DNA from: Apostichopus californicus
Lineage: Eukaryota; Echinodermata; Holothuroidea; Aspidochirotida; Stichopodidae
Length of the DNA stretch: 26,242 nt
Reading direction: 5' to 3'
Assembly: GCA_020650975.1 (NCBI GenBank)
Contig: JAIPMN010006768.1
Span: 491 to 26,732 of the forward strand
Made by a program: the position numbers and the translations under genes. Numbering within the stretch: the stretch's first letter is position 1; every line of letters begins with the position of its first letter. Shown one piece after another: positions 22,863 through 26,242 of the stretch. The notes below the pieces were generated by a model that ran no database searches, was not told where the DNA came from, and saw only the letters and a list, made by a program, of their open reading frames with translations.

Positions 22863-23168
22863 TTACCAAAACTTACTTTCGCAATTAGGGAAAAGGAGAG
22901 TTATATTCGTATATAGGCTGCGCAAATTCCAATACTTCTGATGTGACTTCGAAATTGTTCTGAGTTTCCGGCCGTACAACCGGCTTACAAAAAAAACTTG
23001 GGCAGACCTTTTCGGAACCACGCCCCTAACATCGCAATGAGTTTTCTCGTGATCGCGAGATGGAGGCCTCGCTTCATGAATCCCACGACGAGTATTTTCA
23101 GTCCTCATGAAAACTAAACTAAAACCACAAGAAAACACAAATAGCACCCAGAAAAAGCGTTGAGCCAT
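22863..23168 (-). other. Open frame with signal-peptide-like start, possible alternative first exon
   Basis: An ATG at 23168 opens a 101-codon frame to a stop at 22863. It begins MAQRFFWVLFVFSCGFSLVF, which looks like a signal peptide or membrane anchor, followed by a basic, polar stretch. The same frame is open upstream to 23489 without an ATG start, giving more than 200 codons in total, which is long for this AT-rich sequence. It lies about 380 bp downstream of coding exon 1 on the same strand, inside intron 1, in locally CpG-rich sequence. A weak donor, AAAAG|GTCTGC, near 23010 would end it in phase 2 and could join exon 2. A better GTAAGC a little further on would be in the wrong phase. 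No known family is recognised. It may be an alternative first exon, a separate small gene or chance. Confidence 0.25.
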
Positions 23169-23551
23169 AGTACATTGTACCATCTGTATGTAATCGATGA
23201 ATACCCACTCCCTACAGAAACCGTAAGAGACGTGATTCCATATCCTAGTTATAAAGCATGAAACATAAAACAAAAGCATAGGCCTAAAACACAGAATTGC
23301 AGAGGAAGATCCACATGACAGTGTCGCAAGGATGTGGTCAGCTAGAAATGCCGGGAACGGAATCATAATTACAGGATAATTATAGGCCGATATACCAATA
23401 CAAACCACTAAGTAATAGCGGTTGTGAATTAGAAATATAGAAGACACTATGAAAATTAGATATTGGTCGTACGTGCTAGCCTTATACAATGGTACATATT
23501 ATTATTGATGTAGTCTATATACGACAAATAATGAAATAATAAAATACTTAC

Positions 23552-23739
23552 ATTCCGTCCCCGAGTTCATCATTTTGGTTTTGAACGCTGACACGGTTGC
23601 CCCCATACTGATACTGTTCAGTGCCGCTATAACGATTGTAGCTAGAACCGTGTGTGTCCCTCGAAGAGTACTGGCCCAAACTGGTTTCGGACTGAATAAG
23701 CACCGAACAGATGACCAACAAAAAGATATGCGTCGACAT
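23552..23739 (-). CDS. Secreted EMI-domain protein (MEGF6-like), coding exon 1: signal peptide and linker
   Basis: This is the first coding exon of a secreted protein, read right to left. The ATG at 23739 has A-rich upstream context (AAAA before ATG). Residues 1-23 form a classic signal peptide: a short polar start, a hydrophobic core (IFLLVICSVLI) and a small/polar region ending LGQ, so cleavage near residue 21-23 is likely. Residues 24-62 are a low-complexity linker rich in Tyr, Gln, Asn, Gly and Ser, with no cysteine. The exon ends after two bases of codon 63 (phase 2) at a strong donor, AT|GTAAGTATT. It joins in frame to the exon at 18946-18809, where codon 63 becomes ATG and the EMI domain begins at once. 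The signal peptide and splice phase are seen directly; secretion is inferred. A 5' UTR intron is possible, because an acceptor-like CATATAG lies just before the ATG. Confidence 0.85.
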
Positions 23740-24500
23740 TTTTACCTATATGCGAGATATCAGTACAGTAAAACGAAAAATTGGTTAAAGTATCTCGATT
23801 CAGTAATCCAAATATGTCCCAATTGATGAGAATTTTGTCGAAAGTTGACATTCGTTCGAATAAGGTTACATCCGTCTTCTCTCGGACTCGATCACCAAAC
23901 AAGGCCTCCGTTGAGGTGAGATGCCCAGTGCGGGACGTGTGTATGATAAATATAAATTAAATTCCGCTACAATGTTCACAAGGCACAGAAAAAGTAAAAA
24001 GCAACATTACTTTAGGTCCATAATCTAAAATCAAACTGAGTTTTAAAGTGAACTATAAGGTTTTTTATCTCTCCTCGCCAAATCTCAGTTAAGCGTACCT
24101 TCAGCGTTTGCCACCGTCTTTCGAATGTGTGTACAAGGTAGCGATCAATTGAATGAAGATCGTAAACAATTGCCTACCAATGAACAACACTGAACTGCAT
24201 TCAGTGTGGTTCCTGTAGTGGGAGGAGCTTAACTTTGGGTAAACTGAAAACTGATAGCTAACGCACTGGTATATTCGTAACATAAACATGACAAGTTTGC
24301 GTATACTAGATAGGTAGGTTCCTTCCCGTACGTTCGGAAATATTTCATCGAAAAGTCTCCGGTATCATCCGAAAAGTAAAGACTAATTCTAGTTCCGGTT
24401 GTTGACCAATCACAAGTGATGAAACTTGGAGGGGCGGAGTGTTGAATATGCTGGTAAATGACACTGTTCGCGTTGCATTTGAAAGTTAACCGGAAATACT
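23740..24500 (-). promoter_or_regulatory. Upstream region of the EMI-domain gene, promoter-like motifs
   Basis: This is the 5' flank of the start codon. A TATA-like TTTATATTTATC reads on the minus strand at 23957-23946, with CpG-bearing sequence downstream of it that could be 5' UTR. Further up are a CCAAT motif (GACCAATCAC, about 24404-24413) and a GC box (GGGGCGGAG, about 24432). These motifs work in either direction, so they could also serve a divergent gene to the right. No transcription start can be fixed from sequence alone. Confidence 0.25.
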
Positions 24501-25636
24501 CATCTTTCGTTCATGCATTCAACTTTGGGTTAAATCTCACTACTTCGCTTCTGTGAGAAAATAGGGGAAACGAAATAGGGAAGAAGGCAGCTACATAAAA
24601 ACTAAGAATTCATTACAGACAAACACATCACAGCACTTAGTTTGAAAATAGCGAGATACCAACGTTTGTATCCTGACGATTGACGGATCGGGTATAAAGT
24701 GCGGATACTTGTACAGAGAGAAAATACCAAACAGCGATTAATGGTAAAATCCCTATAGCCTACACATCGTTTCTCTTGAAATGTAAGGCCTTGTGATCAG
24801 TTGCCTAACATAACTGAACCTTCTATCCTTTAGAATGAAATGAGAGAGGAGAGTGTGTAATCTTGTACAACAAAATGAGAAAAGGCTTGAAAGAAAGAAA
24901 AAAATCAGAAAGAAACAAATTAGAGAATTGATATCGTACTCAGCATCTCAAGGAATGTGTGTCAGACGGTGACTTTTTCAGGCTGTAATTCAAGTGATTA
25001 CGTGCGTTTCGACAAAGGAAATACATCAAAGATAATGTTTGGTATGATGTTATGGTGTTGTTCATGGATTAAATATGCCATTTGATAACTGAGCATGACA
25101 GTGATAGTTATTAAACCCAATGGAAACGGCTTAAAAACGGTAAAATTTTGAGAGCATGTTTGAAAAAAACTGTTTTGATACTGTCGCTCATTAATTCCTT
25201 AATTAATGAAAAGATGTTGACAAAATTAGCTTGGTGAATCCTTCTCATTTGTCATGGCTCGTCAGATAAGCAGCTTAAACGAAGTTCATTTTTGGAATAT
25301 GAACTGTTTCACGTATTTCCTACTTCGAAACGCACAGAACCACTTTAATTGTCTATAACAGAGCTTTTGGTCAGGTAAGTTCTGTCTTCATCGGGATTTT
25401 AAAAAAAAGCAGAAATGGGGGCGCTACAACGGTTAGTATTCCAAGGATGTACAGCGCATAAGTCAAGATTAAAAATATATGTGCCCGATGTGACATCAAA
25501 AGCCATACCATGTCATGCTATCAAATTGTAAAGGAATGGTTATTTTCAGTTTCTATAGGTTACCTACGGAAAACATATAATTGTTTGTCTGTGACTTTCT
25601 TACAAATTTCTTACGTAACAAGTTCATCTATTCAAC

Positions 25637-25688
<52 letters not shown>

Positions 25689-26242
25689 GCAACTTGCAAG
25701 CGCAATGCGCGATACGCGAAAAATATATAAAAACAGCAAACAGTAATAAGAAACACAAGAATAATATCTATTATATAAAAAACATAATAACAATACTACA
25801 TCATAATGCAAATGTACAGTAAGCAAGGAAATATCTAACATACAATATGAAACAACAACAACAACATCGATGATATCTTAATATATTGACTGTAATTTAT
25901 TACAAAATGTTAATATATTTATAGGAAAAGGTAATCCATTTTGTTGGATGTAACTTAATGTAGAATATTAATTTGAGCAAGTTGCTGACAAATTTAAATG
26001 AGGTTTGCAATTGAGGTGTTTGGGCTTAGGTTTGAACGTGATAGCTATGGTATTCCAAGTATGCTGGCACAAACTTGACACAGAGAAGAATATTCTTATA
26101 AAATGATGGAGAATGGATAAAGATGACCTGAAGGTCACATGTATCTTGTCTTTGCCGTTATATTATTGCCAAGTAAATACAGCATGGCACAATGTCGATG
26201 TCGATGTCCATATTACATTGATATTATATATATATTGATATT
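24500..26242. other. Right flank without a recognisable gene
   Basis: I found no coding exon on either strand. The region is AT-rich and contains GAAA-rich sequence near 24890-24920, the (AAT)n microsatellite, a short CAA repeat at about 25850-25865 and a TA-rich end. The open frame running through the microsatellite (polyasparagine or polyleucine) is a by-product of the repeat. Confidence 0.6.
25637..25688. repeat. (AAT)n microsatellite, about 17 units
   Basis: This is an uninterrupted AAT/ATA tract of about 52 bp between TTCAACAT and GCAACTTG. Confidence 0.97.

Larger units (their letters stand above)
18947..23551 (-). other. Intron 1 of the EMI-domain gene
   Basis: This 4,605-nt intron is bounded by GTAAGT at 23551 and CAG at 18947 on the minus strand, phase 2. 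It carries the 1.8-kb hAT element, the nested 303-bp element, a diverged duplicated segment (19512-20328), and an open reading frame with a signal-peptide-like start (23168-22863). Stretches 18960-19510 and 22260-22860 hold nothing I can recognise. The splice sites are seen directly and supported by the in-frame join. Confidence 0.85.

Noticed and set aside
25510-25841. Open frames encoding polyasparagine (plus) and polyleucine (minus)
   Set aside because: Both are by-products of the AAT microsatellite.
1-26242. CRISPR arrays, operons, bacterial promoters or terminators, tRNA or rRNA genes
   Set aside because: None is present. The tandem repeats are a minisatellite and microsatellites, and the only tRNA-like signal is the SINE B box, which lacks a full cloverleaf.

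Overview
This window is eukaryotic, from an intron-rich, AT-rich metazoan genome. There is no operon structure, coding exons are short and far apart, microsatellites and minisatellites are common, and there are hAT-type transposon copies and a tRNA-derived SINE-like sequence. An EMI domain of the MEGF6 type and the repeat content fit a marine invertebrate. A deuterostome such as an echinoderm is my best guess, but the species cannot be fixed from the sequence alone.

The one gene I can support runs on the minus strand (right to left). Three coding exons join in frame. The first (23739-23552) carries the start codon, a signal peptide and a Tyr/Gln/Asn/Gly/Ser-rich linker. The second (18946-18809) and third (15051-14942) together encode one EMI domain with seven cysteines. 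All three have good splice sites, and the phases match at both joins. The predicted protein is secreted and starts like MEGF6-type multi-EGF proteins. Its downstream exons, EGF repeats if the MEGF6 model holds, were not found in positions 1-14941. They probably lie past the left edge.

Intron 1 (23551-18947) holds the most interesting material. A 1,809-bp non-autonomous hAT element (20440-22248) has a perfect 8-bp target-site duplication, and a 303-bp hAT-like element (21130-21432) with its own perfect 8-bp duplication sits inside it. The larger element carries arrays of about a dozen GAGTAC motifs at each end, in the same orientation at both ends. To its left are a diverged 255/278-bp duplication (19512-20328). 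Next to exon 1 is an open reading frame with a signal-peptide-like start (23168-22863), a possible alternative first exon. Intron 2 (18808-15052) carries a 47-bp minisatellite with higher-order structure.

Positions 1-14941 are mostly non-coding: a SINE-like unit with a TACA tail (12481-12750), a short tandem duplication (8813-9013), an inverted repeat (11473-11576), a G19 run (2983-3001), two compositionally distinct patches (about 1510-1900 and 3600-4200), and two weak but phase-compatible candidate exons (2345-2263 and 1382-1243). Positions 23740-26242 are the upstream flank of the gene, with CCAAT and GC-box-like motifs near 24.4 kb and an (AAT)n microsatellite.
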